Made by a program: the position numbers and the translations under genes. The notes below the pieces were generated by a model. The model worked only from the letters and a program-made list of their open reading frames with translations, was not told where the DNA came from and made no database searches. Shown here piece by piece: positions 24,096-32,089 of a DNA stretch of 64,000 nt; position 1 is the first letter of the stretch, and every line of letters begins with the position of its first letter. The DNA lies in assembly GCF_014652435.1 (NCBI RefSeq), contig NZ_BMYU01000002.1, forward strand, positions 62,001 through 126,000, written 5' to 3'. The DNA comes from Cognatundibacterium squillarum. Lineage in GTDB: Bacteria; Pseudomonadota; Gammaproteobacteria; Burkholderiales; Burkholderiaceae_D.

Positions 24096-24764
24096 TCACA
24101 GTGACTTGTGTGCCTGACTGCAATCGTCGGCGGGTTTGATTTCGGTCGCTATATCCTTCAACAAAATAACGCCATCGTCCGGCAAGCTGGTTTGTCCGAC
24201 GATACGGTAGTAACCCTTAGCGTCAGGTCCTGCTACCACTTGCATCTGTCCTTGCGTCAATATGCGCGTTAAATCTTCTATCGTCGCAGACGACTTCAGG
24301 CGCACAAGTATTGCCGGGCATTGCGTTGTAATGCCTCCCCTTGTGTCAGTTTGAGGCTCAATTTGTGATACGGGCTTGTTATAGAGCCACACCAGTCCAC
24401 CGCTCTGTGCAATGATAACGACCGTTGCCAATACCGGCATTGCTGCACGCAAGGGCGAAAACCATTGTCCCAACCACGAAAACCAGCGTGATACAGGTTG
24501 TGATTGTTCGCTCGCAGCCGGCGATGCCTCCTGACTTTGCCGGGCGAGTTCCCTGAATTTCAGCCATGCGGTATCTTCGTTTTGCGCGATACGCTGCTCA
24601 AGGCGCAAGTTTTCCAGTAAAGCAATCAGTCGTGCATCTCCTGCCAATGAAGGATCCTCAGAGAGTGCCTGACGCAGGCTTTGTAACTCAGCATCTGTTA
24701 ACAATCGTTCCAGCTGGGTCAGCAACAGTGCCTCTTCTTTTGATACGGGTATGTTTTCGCTCAT
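24096..24764 (-). CDS. Transmembrane anti-sigma factor with Cys-bounded domain
   Basis: A 222-residue protein. The helical N-terminal cytoplasmic part (1-105) would bind the sigma factor. One membrane helix (about 107-128) follows, then a periplasmic domain between Cys149 and Cys215. It lacks the zinc-finger HxxxCxxC of zf-HC2 anti-sigma factors. The periplasmic domain repeats the one in the 20601 protein with identical 66-residue Cys spacing. The start at 24764 overlaps the sigma stop (ATGA), and CGGAGGA lies just upstream, so the two are co-translated. An upstream in-frame ATG at 24791 is rejected for lack of a Shine-Dalgarno. Confidence 0.8.
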   Translation of the reverse strand: MSENIPVSKEEALLLTQLERLLTDAELQSLRQALSEDPSLAGDARLIALLENLRLEQRIAQNEDTAWLKFRELARQSQEASPAASEQSQPVSRWFSWLGQWFSPLRAAMPVLATVVIIAQSGGLVWLYNKPVSQIEPQTDTRGGITTQCPAILVRLKSSATIEDLTRILTQGQMQVVAGPDAKGYYRIVGQTSLPDDGVILLKDIATEIKPADDCSQAHKSL

Positions 24765-25381
24765 ACATCCTCCGAATGAATACCCATGCAACGCTTCAGC
24801 TTTTTAACCGCTTCGTTGATACGACTTTTAACAGTTCCCTCGGGAATACCAAGCATCAGCGCTGTATCTGCTTGCCTTAAATCACCCAGTACACAACGAA
24901 TCACTTCACTTAATTTCGGCGTCAAATGATCAACACATCGTTGTAAACGCTGTACTAACTGAAGATTTTCCAAAGCGTCATGAATCGGATCATCGTCTTC
25001 TTTCGGCATGAGTGACTCATACATCGTATCGTCTGAGCAATCGTCCTGGTTCGAAGTGATCAGGTCACGCAACAAAATCTCATCCTTGTGCTGTTCAAGC
25101 ATATCGAGCAAACGACGAAACGCGACTGTTCTTGCCAGGAAACGAATGAGCTCTGCTCTGAAGAGTTCAGTATGGACTGGGTGAACAGATGAGAACTGTC
25201 CAAGCTGATCGCCCCATAATTGCTTAAACGTCTGCATGACGGCGTCTTCCAGCAATTGATGCGGGATCTTCGGAAACCGGTATCCGAGCACGCGCAACAT
25301 GGTGCTTCTCGCATGCTGAAAAAACTGGCGCATCTCGTCAGGAGACGTTGCCAAATGATCTAAAAAAGGGCGCAGCGACAT
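24761..25381 (-). CDS. ECF-family RNA polymerase sigma factor
   Basis: A 206-residue sigma factor. The N-terminal half has the sigma-2 pattern (LEDAVMQTFKQLWG). The C-terminal half has sigma-4 with the helix-turn-helix LTPKLSEVIRCVLGDLRQADTAL, then GIPEGTVKSRINEAVKKLKR. It is a cytoplasmic regulator that directs polymerase to target promoters and is held by the anti-sigma factor encoded next, with which its stop overlaps. A long acidic linker (DDCSDDTMYES) lies between the domains. The promoter region to its right is shared with divergent lipoprotein genes. Likely targets are the caspase operon and these lipoproteins; this is inference. Confidence 0.87.
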   Translation of the reverse strand: MSLRPFLDHLATSPDEMRQFFQHARSTMLRVLGYRFPKIPHQLLEDAVMQTFKQLWGDQLGQFSSVHPVHTELFRAELIRFLARTVAFRRLLDMLEQHKDEILLRDLITSNQDDCSDDTMYESLMPKEDDDPIHDALENLQLVQRLQRCVDHLTPKLSEVIRCVLGDLRQADTALMLGIPEGTVKSRINEAVKKLKRCMGIHSEDV

Positions 25382-25491
25382 TTTTTAAAAAATCTGCAAA
25401 AAAATCGAACCTTTCGAGCAGTCCGGGCGAATTAGAAATTAAGCGGTCAGATTGTACAGCCGTTTATTGGAAATATTTTAAGGAGAGCCCG

Positions 25492-25830
25492 ATGAAGTCT
25501 GGATATATTGTTTTTCGCAGCGTACTGATTGCAGTGTTAGTCGTCCAAGTGAGTGCATGTTCTTTCGCACCTGTTGTTGCTCAAAAGCTGGGCGTGGGTA
25601 CGGTCGATGAAAAAGAAGTGGCTGAGGCCACAGCAAAGGTATTCGCTGTCAAACCGACGGATATCAGTATTGCCGACATGCGTAAGGACAACACACTGAA
25701 TGGCACGCAAGTGTTTTTCACTGCGACGGTTCGTGGTAAGTCCTACCGCTGCGGCATGCTCTCTTCATTTGCCGGTGCAACGTTGCCGAAGTGCGTGAAG
25801 CCTGGTGAACCCTTGCCAGCTCTGCAGTAA
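25492..25830 (+). CDS. Small lipoprotein near ECF sigma
   Basis: Not recognised. It has 112 residues, a lipobox VSAC (Cys23) and a mature domain of about 90 residues with a Cys pair (YRCGML, PKCVKP). The start at 25492 has AAGGAG 7 nt upstream, whereas the longer upstream frame lacks a signal sequence. It is divergent from the sigma/anti-sigma genes across 110 bp and followed 11 nt later by another lipoprotein, so it is a likely sigma target. Function unknown. Confidence 0.72.
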   Translation: MKSGYIVFRSVLIAVLVVQVSACSFAPVVAQKLGVGTVDEKEVAEATAKVFAVKPTDISIADMRKDNTLNGTQVFFTATVRGKSYRCGMLSSFAGATLPKCVKPGEPLPALQ

Positions 25831-25841
25831 AAGGGAGCGAC

Positions 25842-26729
25842 ATGATGCGTATTCCAAAAGTACTTTTTATGCTTTCAGCCAGTTGCTGTGCATTACTGCT
25901 GGCAGCCTGCGGCGGCTCTTCTCCTTCGAATAACACAGTTGACGTTCCCAACGATCCGGGCATTCCCATCGTAGTAACACCGTATAAGGGGGCATATACC
26001 TCCGGATCAGTGACGGCAAAAGATTCTTCAGGGAAGATTATCGCGACCGGTACGATCAATGGCAGCGTTGCGAATATGAACATGCCGGTGAATGCTGTGT
26101 ACCCGGTCACGTTGTATGTCAGCGGTACCTATCGTAATGAGGCAACCGGTAGCCCCGAAACCAGCCAGGCGATCTTACGCAGCGTTATTCCTGACGTTGG
26201 CTCTGTCAAAAGCGGTATCGCCATCACACCGTTGACTGAAATCGTTGCGGCAGTACTGGACAAACGTGTGTCTGACGGAGAGACGATGACAGCTGAACTC
26301 GTCAATAGTGTCACAACAATGGTTGCCAGCTCCGTGCTGAATCTCTCCTTGTCACAAGCGATGGCACCGCCTGTGTTTAATGTCTCGAACGGAAAAACAT
26401 CCGACGTTACCACCTTCAAACTCGCTGCTCTGGCACTGGCAGCCAATACCGATGGTGCCGGTGCGACGCAGGCGGACAAGGTCGTGAATATTGCCAATCG
26501 TATTGCCAAAGGCGAGGTACCTGACAAAGTACTTTCTCATTTCGCCGATTCGCTTGCTGCTGTCACCGCGTCGAGTGGAGTGAGTTCGCAACAGGCAGAC
26601 AGTACACACCCGGTAATGGTCCCTGCAGTCACCTTGGCAAACTACCCGCTGGTCGATACACAGCCGGTCACAAAAGACACTTTACGGTGGGACAGCAGCG
26701 GTATCTGGGGAACTGCGCAATGGCGCTGA
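25842..26729 (+). CDS. Lipoprotein, uncharacterised, likely part of the sigma regulon
   Basis: A 295-residue lipoprotein. The lipobox LAACGG (Cys24) is followed by a Ser/Asn/Thr-rich spacer. Then comes a beta-rich domain (YKGAYTSGSVTAKDSSGKI, about residues 48-95) and a helical C-terminal half (AVLDKRVSD, FKLAALALAA). No recognised family. The gene sits 11 nt after the small lipoprotein stop, with AAAGGGAG before the ATG. It is probably a surface or periplasmic protein of the sigma regulon. Function unknown. Confidence 0.7.
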   Translation: MMRIPKVLFMLSASCCALLLAACGGSSPSNNTVDVPNDPGIPIVVTPYKGAYTSGSVTAKDSSGKIIATGTINGSVANMNMPVNAVYPVTLYVSGTYRNEATGSPETSQAILRSVIPDVGSVKSGIAITPLTEIVAAVLDKRVSDGETMTAELVNSVTTMVASSVLNLSLSQAMAPPVFNVSNGKTSDVTTFKLAALALAANTDGAGATQADKVVNIANRIAKGEVPDKVLSHFADSLAAVTASSGVSSQQADSTHPVMVPAVTLANYPLVDTQPVTKDTLRWDSSGIWGTAQWR

Positions 26730-26775
26730 CCTGGTCATCTGAAAAAACATTTTTATCATTTACAGGAGATACACC

Positions 26776-27453
26776 ATGAAATTGTCTTTCATCAAGCTCA
26801 CCGCTATCAGTGCCATGTTCATTGCGTTGCATGCGTCAGCAACCACTGTTCCGAATACGTTCACATCGGGACAACCCGCCAGTGCGGCGGCGGTAAACCA
26901 GAATTTCCAGGCACTGGCGACTGCAATTGACAGTGTTAATTCAAACTTATCGGCACTGTCGGCCAGGGTCGCCAAAATGGAATCCAACAGCACTCTGACG
27001 ATCAATGACTTTATCGGCAGCTATAAACTGATGATGCTGGATACAGGTGTCGGTACGGCGTATGTCAGTGTCCGGCAGACATTGGGAACGGTCGTGTTTT
27101 CTGCCGTCAATAACGGCAACAATATTGCCTACACAGCGACCTTAACTTGCAGCGCAAACAGCGGCGAAGAAGTCAGTCCGAACTCCGGCTATGGAAAAAC
27201 AACGAACGGGGTGACTGACGTAACCCCGTTCAATAACAAGCTGATTTCCGGCTGCAATGGCGTTCTTGGAACCACGTTGAACTGGAACTTCGATCAAAAC
27301 AGTAAAACGATTAATCTGGCCGGAACAAATGTTGTTCTCAGCCCAGTCGGAGGCGGCTTGTTAATCGGTCGGGACATTTCAACAGAAACCGTCGGTAATG
27401 ATCCGGTCAGGACAAATACCGGGATGTCTTTGTTAATTTTAGTTCGCCAGTAA
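26776..27453 (+). CDS. Exported coiled-coil protein of unknown function
   Basis: A 225-residue exported protein with a signal peptide (1-23, ASA). The mature N-terminus has the TFTSGQPASAAAVNQNFQAL pattern common in uncharacterised exported or phage-tail-like fibre proteins. A short coiled coil follows (about 55-75, NSNLSALSARVAKMES), then a beta-rich C-terminal domain. ACAGGAG lies 8 nt before the ATG. It ends the lipoprotein run, with a strong terminator after it. Role unknown. Confidence 0.7.
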   Translation: MKLSFIKLTAISAMFIALHASATTVPNTFTSGQPASAAAVNQNFQALATAIDSVNSNLSALSARVAKMESNSTLTINDFIGSYKLMMLDTGVGTAYVSVRQTLGTVVFSAVNNGNNIAYTATLTCSANSGEEVSPNSGYGKTTNGVTDVTPFNNKLISGCNGVLGTTLNWNFDQNSKTINLAGTNVVLSPVGGGLLIGRDISTETVGNDPVRTNTGMSLLILVRQ

Positions 27454-27461
27454 CCATTAAT

Positions 27462-27486
27462 GGGCAGCTTGTGCTGCCCTTTATTT
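27462..27486 (+). terminator. Intrinsic terminator at the right end of the accessory block
   Basis: GGGCAGC-TTGT-GCTGCCC is a 7-bp stem with a 4-nt loop, followed by TTTATTT. It ends the lipoprotein operon. Confidence 0.9.
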
Positions 27487-28063
27487 GGGGGAATGGGAAG
27501 TGGTGGATATTCGTTCATAACGCAAGACAAACGCGGCCTGTGTGGAATGGAATTCCTTTGACACGGTAGCGTCAAAACGCAGATGAATGGCTGGCTTCAC
27601 CGCTTCACGCATACGTGATACCGTGGCATTTTTGCTGACGGGTTTGATGAAATTGAGGAGTGCTTGGGTTTGATCCGGCAGTATCTGCCGCCGGGATACG
27701 GCTCTTCTGTGCAGCATCAGTCAGCTTAGCGATGAAGAAAAATTCCGGAAATTCCTGCAGCATGAAATTTGCCTGATGGTGAGCTGAATATCGAAAGTAA
27801 CTCCGTTAGCTGAAGAGTGGAACGCAGCGAGTTCTGTCAGCAGCATTCAGACGCCAAAACCGGCTTGGACATGCCCGAAAAGCCAATTTTGACCCCAAAT
27901 GCGGACTTCCGCACAGCAATCCGGCGGTCGTCGGCAGAAAGTCCGGCGCTCCGAAAACAGTGGATGACGATAGCTGCATAATTACGCTCGCTTCCGTCTG
28001 ACGGAGCCGGCAGAAGACAATGCAGCCGCCAACCGTCACGCGACTTCTGCGACCGCTGCAGAT
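27487..28063. other. Intergenic region with a repeat copy, no supported gene
   Basis: 577 bases without a credible gene. A reading frame at 27481-27717 on the minus strand (78 residues) has no start signal or family match and is not called. The stretch holds repeat copy 2 (27897-27981). Confidence 0.6.
27897..27981 (-). repeat. 85-bp palindromic repeat, copy 2
   Basis: The minus-strand copy is 85 bp between AAATGC and TGCATAA. It shows the GCAGAAAGTCCGG arm inverted relative to GCGGACTTCCGC, with a direct-repeat half at the far end. It is in intergenic DNA. Confidence 0.85.
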
Positions 28064-28426
28064 TCACGCTTCCAAAGGAGGTGGCTGGTGATGCTGATTG
28101 CTGTCCGCCGGTGCCTGCGCCCGTTCATGCATGCCGTAGTCGCGCAGCACGCTGGCAACGCGCAGGCGGTAGCCGGCGAACCATTTTTCGCGTCCGGCTT
28201 GCTGGGCGATGCGGTGTTGCGGCTGATTGCGCCACGCGGCCACTGCAGCTTCATCGCGCCAGAACGACAGTGATAACAGCTTGCCCGGCGTGCTGATGCT
28301 TTGAAAACGTTCGATCGAAATCAGCCCGTCGGCCTGCTGCAATACGCCGGACAGCGCCGCTGCAGCGTCCGGATAAGCGTTTTGCGCGTCTTCACGCACG
28401 CTGACTTCAAAGATCACGGCAATCAT
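28064..28426 (-). CDS. Antibiotic biosynthesis monooxygenase (ABM) domain protein
   Basis: A 120-residue small cytoplasmic protein with the ABM ferredoxin-like fold: [34 protein letters not shown] and the C-terminal Tyr/Arg segment. ABM proteins may be small oxygenases or quinone-binding dimers; the reaction here is unknown. It overlaps the NIPSNAP-like gene by 20 nt, so the two form a coupled pair that is divergent from the ArsR-like regulator at 28929, a possible regulator. Length is normal for the family. Confidence 0.8.
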   Translation of the reverse strand: MIAVIFEVSVREDAQNAYPDAAAALSGVLQQADGLISIERFQSISTPGKLLSLSFWRDEAAVAAWRNQPQHRIAQQAGREKWFAGYRLRVASVLRDYGMHERAQAPADSNQHHQPPPLEA

Positions 28427-28751
28427 GGTTTGCCTGCTTCAGAAAAGTACTGTCCACCACTTCCGTAAAGCTGCGTTCTTCGCGCAGGATGAAGCGCTTT
28501 TCCTGCGCCATCCGGAAATTCGCGCGGCCTTCGTCGTCTGTACGCAGACGGGCACGGTAGGCTTCATAGGCAGCCAGACTGTCAAACGCGATCAGACCCC
28601 ACGCGATATCGTTACTGCCTTCATGCGGCAGAAAATAACCGAGCAAATGTCCGCCGCAACGCGGAATAATCCGTCCCCAGTTGTCGGCATATTCTTTGAA
28701 TGCATCGCGCTGAAAAGGGTCAATCTGATAGCGGATAAAACAGGTGATCAT
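28407..28751 (-). CDS. NIPSNAP family small protein
   Basis: A 114-residue protein with the NIPSNAP/ABM-like alpha-beta fold: [32 protein letters not shown] and EERSFTEVV. Family members are small dimeric proteins of unclear function. It overlaps the ABM gene downstream by 20 nt. The pair is transcribed away from a divergent ArsR-like regulator, 177 bp of intergenic DNA away. The start is taken at 28751, as GGGAGAAAAATCC precedes it. Confidence 0.82.
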   Translation of the reverse strand: MITCFIRYQIDPFQRDAFKEYADNWGRIIPRCGGHLLGYFLPHEGSNDIAWGLIAFDSLAAYEAYRARLRTDDEGRANFRMAQEKRFILREERSFTEVVDSTFLKQANHDCRDL

Positions 28752-28928
28752 GGATTTTTCTCCCGATAAATGCTGCCGTTGCAGCGGATGGCAGGACTAT
28801 ACGGTGTAGCGTAGCCGCGATGCTTCGATGCGGATCGAAGGGTGCAGGGCGGCGCTGCTGTTACTATGGCGGGGCTGCTGAACGCGGCGATAAAACACAG
28901 ATGTAAACTCAGTTCCGGAAAAAATACG

Positions 28929-29672
28929 ATGAAAGACGGCCCGAATATTGTCGCGATTGCTGCACTGATTGGTGACCATGCGCGTGCGGAAGTGCTGACG
29001 GCGCTGATGTCCGGCATGGCGCTGACAGCCACCGAGCTGGCGGAGATTGCCGGTGTGAGCCGGCAAACCATCAGCAGCCATATGGCGAAATTGCTGGAAG
29101 CAGGTCTGGTGGCGGTCGAGGCGCAGGGGCGGCATCGCTATTTCCGGCTGGCGAATGAGGATGTCGCGCAGTTGCTGGAATCGCTGATGAATGTGGCGTT
29201 TCGCAGCGGTGCGTTGCGGCTGCGTTCCAGTCCGCGTGAACCGGCGTTACGCAAGGCGCGGGTCTGTTACGACCATCTGGCCGGTGAGCTGGGGGTGCTG
29301 GTGTACGACAGGCTGCTGCAGGCGGCTTGCCTGACGGTGGGCGAACAGGGCATGGCGCTGACGGCGCACGGCCAGCAAGTGCTGTCGCAGATCGGTATCA
29401 CGCCGGAAGACCTGACACCCGGTAAACGTCCTGTTTGCCGCCACTGTCTGGACTGGAGCGAGCGCCGCCATCATCTGGCTGGTTTACTGGGGAATCTGCT
29501 GCTGTTACGCTTTACCGCGCTGGGCTGGGGAAGACGATTACCGGATTCGCGGGTGTTTGCTTTCAGTGCCGGTGGTGAACAGAATTTGCTGCGCTGGCTG
29601 TCAGATGCAGACCGGCAACATTCTTCCAAAACAAACCATAACGATATTATTTCTCAGGGGACATCATGCTGA
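28929..29672 (+). CDS. ArsR-type winged-helix transcriptional regulator
   Basis: A 247-residue protein whose N-terminal 90 residues are a winged helix of the ArsR type (ALTATELAEIAGVSRQTISS, then HMAKLLEAGLVAVE). A C-terminal part of about 140 residues has a CRHCLDW Cys pair that could bind metal or cofactor. It lies divergent from the ABM/NIPSNAP pair and would repress it, the usual arrangement. The extra upstream frame from 28842 lacks a ribosome site; the ATG at 28929 is preferred. It overlaps the next gene by 7 nt. Confidence 0.82.
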   Translation: MKDGPNIVAIAALIGDHARAEVLTALMSGMALTATELAEIAGVSRQTISSHMAKLLEAGLVAVEAQGRHRYFRLANEDVAQLLESLMNVAFRSGALRLRSSPREPALRKARVCYDHLAGELGVLVYDRLLQAACLTVGEQGMALTAHGQQVLSQIGITPEDLTPGKRPVCRHCLDWSERRHHLAGLLGNLLLLRFTALGWGRRLPDSRVFAFSAGGEQNLLRWLSDADRQHSSKTNHNDIISQGTSC

Positions 29673-30316
29673 ACTTCCGCCGTCGAACATTACTGATACT
29701 GACGCTGAGCGCCATTGCGCTGACTGCGCAGGCACAACAAAGCCCGTCTGCGGCAAAAGATCCGGATCTCGGTGGTCTGGGTGGCTTTCCTGTGCCACAG
29801 GGCGCCGGTGGCGCGCCGGAATACAATTTTTGTGTGATGTACGCAAAACGCACCTGGCATCTGACGAATATGATTGATGAGGGTGAGCTGACAGTGGAAC
29901 AGGCAAAGCAGGCGAGCAGGAAAATCATGGGGGAAAATGCTGCCCGCGAAGAAATCGCTGACTTTACCGCGTTTGAAGACAAAACCTATGCATCCGGCAA
30001 TGCGATGGCAGGTGCGCGTTTTTACCGTTGTGCTGAGAAACTGCAGTTGAATCCGCAACCGTCGCATCGTGCCAAAGCCGAAACCTGCTTCAGTAAAATG
30101 CGCTTGCTGGAGTACGCCGCCCGCCAGCGCAATGCCGGCAAAAACCGCGATCAGGTGCAGGCAGCCATCAAACAACGCATTCCGACACTGCCAGCCGACT
30201 TTTTAAGCGCCACCCTGAATCTGGCCTATGGCGGCGCAAGACTGAGTGAAGGCAACACCATCATCGAAGACGTCTTCAACGATTGCTTCAGCCGCAACGA
30301 AAGCGGCGCGAAATAA
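29666..30316 (+). CDS. Exported protein of unknown function
   Basis: Not recognised. It has 216 residues, a signal peptide (1-24, AQAQ) and a helical mature protein with three to four Cys (NFCVMY, FYRCAEK, ETCFSK, NDCFSR). CAGGGGACATC gives the Shine-Dalgarno, and the start overlaps the ArsR-like gene, so the two are likely co-transcribed. It is followed by repeat copy 3. Function unknown. Confidence 0.7.
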   Translation: MLNFRRRTLLILTLSAIALTAQAQQSPSAAKDPDLGGLGGFPVPQGAGGAPEYNFCVMYAKRTWHLTNMIDEGELTVEQAKQASRKIMGENAAREEIADFTAFEDKTYASGNAMAGARFYRCAEKLQLNPQPSHRAKAETCFSKMRLLEYAARQRNAGKNRDQVQAAIKQRIPTLPADFLSATLNLAYGGARLSEGNTIIEDVFNDCFSRNESGAK

Positions 30317-30336
30317 ACCTGAAGGTAGCCTGCACA

Positions 30337-30421
30337 TTGTGCAGACTTCCGCATCAGCGATTTCCGGATCGCCGGACTTTCTGCCGGCGAGAGCCGGATG
30401 GCTGTGCAGAAACCCGCATTT
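30337..30421 (+). repeat. 85-bp palindromic repeat, copy 3
   Basis: The plus-oriented copy starts TTGTGCAGACTTCCGCAT and ends in GCATTT with exactly 85 bp between landmarks. The CGGACTTTCTGCC arm and the GGCTGTGCAGAA arm are in inverted relation. It lies 20 bp after the exported protein's stop. Confidence 0.85.
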
Positions 30422-30493
30422 CAGGTGGTTTCGGGCGGTTGCAGGGTTATGCGAAGAGATGAATGCGTATCAGCCGGCATGCCGGACCGCAAC

Positions 30494-30533
30494 GGAAAAA
30501 CGTCCGCCCTGCACGCTGCAGGCGGACGTTTTG
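30494..30533. terminator. Bidirectional terminator between convergent genes
   Basis: GGAAAAACGTCCGCCCTGCA - CGC - TGCAGGCGGACGTTTTG: a 14-bp stem with one bulge, with an A-run before it and a T-run after it. It serves the exported protein (+) and SDR (-) genes. Confidence 0.8.
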
Positions 30534-30557
30534 TGACGATGGTCAGCGGACTCAGTT

Positions 30558-31307
30558 TCAGCCGGCCATCATGCCGCGTATCTGGTCTTCCAGCGCTTTC
30601 GGTTTGCTGTGCCACAATTTACCGAACTCCTGAGCCACCGGATCCGGATAAATTTCTTCCTGACCGGCTTGCATTGCCTGCAGCATGGCGCTTGCAGCGG
30701 CGGCCGGGGTGACTTTGTCAAAAGGCACCTGTTCTGCCATACGGGTATCAACCGGGCCGGGGTAGATGCCGAATACCCGTGTGCCTTGCCCTTCCAGTGC
30801 CAGACGGGCGGCCTGCGTGACGGAATGGGTGGCGGATTTGGAAGCGCTGTAGCTCAGGAACAGCGGGAAATTTACCAGCGCCGCGACGGAAGCCACATTC
30901 GCAATTGCGCCGCCACCGTTACGTGCCAGCACCGGGGCAAATGCCTGCATCATGGCCAGCGTGCCGAAGTAATTTACTTCCATTTCCGTGCGGCCTGCGC
31001 TCAGCCATTGCGGGTCAGCAAAGTCATTGCCCATATGAGCTGCCACGCCGGCGTTATTGACGAGCAGCGTGAGATCGCCTGCCAGCGCGGCGGCGGCCTG
31101 AATGTCATCCGCGCGGGTGACATCCAGTTGTACTGCCACCAGTTTGTTGCCGTGGCGTGCTTGCAGTGCTGCCAGATCGGTGATTTGCCTTGCAGCGGCA
31201 TACACTTTGCCCGCACCGGCAGCGATCAGTGCGTCAACCAGCGCTTCACCGATACCACGATTTGCCCCTGTTACCAGCGCCACGGCGCCTTCGATATGAA
31301 ATCCCAT
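30558..31307 (-). CDS. Short-chain dehydrogenase/reductase
   Basis: A 249-residue classical SDR. The NAD(P)-binding TGANRGIG is at residues 13-20, NNAG at 84-87, and the catalytic Ser140, Tyr153 and Lys157 lie in SYSASK. It would oxidise or reduce a small alcohol/ketone; the substrate is unknown. The start at 31307 has CAGGAG 6 nt upstream; the upstream frame of 110 residues is non-coding. It is transcribed divergently from a TetR-type regulator with a shared promoter region, so the two are very likely regulator and target. Confidence 0.9.
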   Translation of the reverse strand: MGFHIEGAVALVTGANRGIGEALVDALIAAGAGKVYAAARQITDLAALQARHGNKLVAVQLDVTRADDIQAAAALAGDLTLLVNNAGVAAHMGNDFADPQWLSAGRTEMEVNYFGTLAMMQAFAPVLARNGGGAIANVASVAALVNFPLFLSYSASKSATHSVTQAARLALEGQGTRVFGIYPGPVDTRMAEQVPFDKVTPAAAASAMLQAMQAGQEEIYPDPVAQEFGKLWHSKPKALEDQIRGMMAG

Positions 31308-31337
31308 ATTGCACTCCTGATCATTGAATGAATGAAA

Positions 31338-31397
31338 AAACAGACAGGTCTGTCTGTTTGCGGAGTTGACTTTAGACTGACCGGTCTGTATTGTCAA
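31338..31397. promoter_or_regulatory. Overlapping divergent promoters with TetR operator palindromes
   Basis: Site 1 (31338-31359) is a perfect palindrome with 10-bp arms AAACAGACAG / CTGTCTGTTT. Site 2 (31374-31390) shares GACxGGTCTGT. Plus strand: TTGACT (31366-31371), 17-nt spacer, TATTGT (31389-31394). Minus strand: TTGACA (31397-31392), 17-nt spacer, TAAAGT (31374-31369). The -10 and -35 elements interlock with site 2. Confidence 0.75.
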
Positions 31398-31400
31398 CAC

Positions 31401-31979
31401 ATGACGACAAAAAAAATTTCCGCAAAATCCGGCACCGGCGTGCGCGAACGCCTGATCAATAGTGCCGATCAATTGTTTTATCAGGAAGGCTTCCGCGCCG
31501 TGGGCATAGATCGCGTGCTGGCGGATGCCGGTGTGGCCAAAGCTTCGATGTACACGCATTTCCGCAGCAAAGATGAACTGATGGCTGCCTGTATACAAAG
31601 ACGAACGCTGGATGCGCGCGCGCAGATTGAGGCGCAAGTCGGCAGCCTGCCGCCGGCGGAGCGTGCGCTGGGCTTATTCGACTTTTTACTGAACTGGGTC
31701 AGCCAGCCGGATTTCCGTGGTTGTCCGGTGCAGCATCTGGTCTCGGAATATCCGGATGCGGCGCATCCTGCCCGTACCGTCGCACGTGAACAGCGCCAGT
31801 GGCTGCAACAGCAACTGGTGGCCTGGTGCGCGGACGCCGGTGCCTCAGAACCACAGCGCACGGCGGATGCCTTGCTGGTGTTGTTTGACGGTGCCACCGC
31901 CGGATCTGAGCAGGATGGCATTCAGCGTGCACAGGATGCGCGCTGGGCTGCAAAAAGGCTGTTGTCGCGTGCGGAATGA
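31401..31979 (+). CDS. TetR-family transcriptional regulator
   Basis: A 192-residue regulator. The N-terminal helix-turn-helix (residues 11-60; LINSADQLFYQEGFRAVGI, VAKASMYTHFRSKDEL) is typical of TetR. The C-terminal helical domain would bind a ligand. It lies divergent from the SDR and presumably represses it and itself through the palindromes between them. The ATG is only 7 nt after the -10 TATTGT, so the mRNA may be leaderless; no Shine-Dalgarno is seen. Repeat copy 4 starts 8 bp after the stop. Confidence 0.9.
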   Translation: MTTKKISAKSGTGVRERLINSADQLFYQEGFRAVGIDRVLADAGVAKASMYTHFRSKDELMAACIQRRTLDARAQIEAQVGSLPPAERALGLFDFLLNWVSQPDFRGCPVQHLVSEYPDAAHPARTVAREQRQWLQQQLVAWCADAGASEPQRTADALLVLFDGATAGSEQDGIQRAQDARWAAKRLLSRAE

Positions 31980-31987
31980 GTGTGGCA

Positions 31988-32072
31988 ATGTGCTGAAATC
32001 AGCATTTGTTATTTTCGGACAACCGCACTTTCTGCCGGCGAGCGCCGGATCCCTGTGCTGAACACCGCATTT
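31988..32072 (+). repeat. 85-bp palindromic repeat, copy 4
   Basis: The plus-oriented copy runs ATGTGCTGAAATC to GCATTT in 85 bp. It has the CGCACTTTCTGCC arm and the CTGTGCTGAA arm. It lies between the TetR stop and the convergent MBOAT gene stop. Confidence 0.85.
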
Positions 32073-32089
32073 CTGCCAGTTTTATGCGT

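Noticed and set aside
27481-27717. A 78-codon minus-strand frame after the lipoprotein operon terminator
   Set aside because: No Shine-Dalgarno or family match; it overlaps the terminator and is not supported as a gene, though a decayed gene fragment cannot be excluded.
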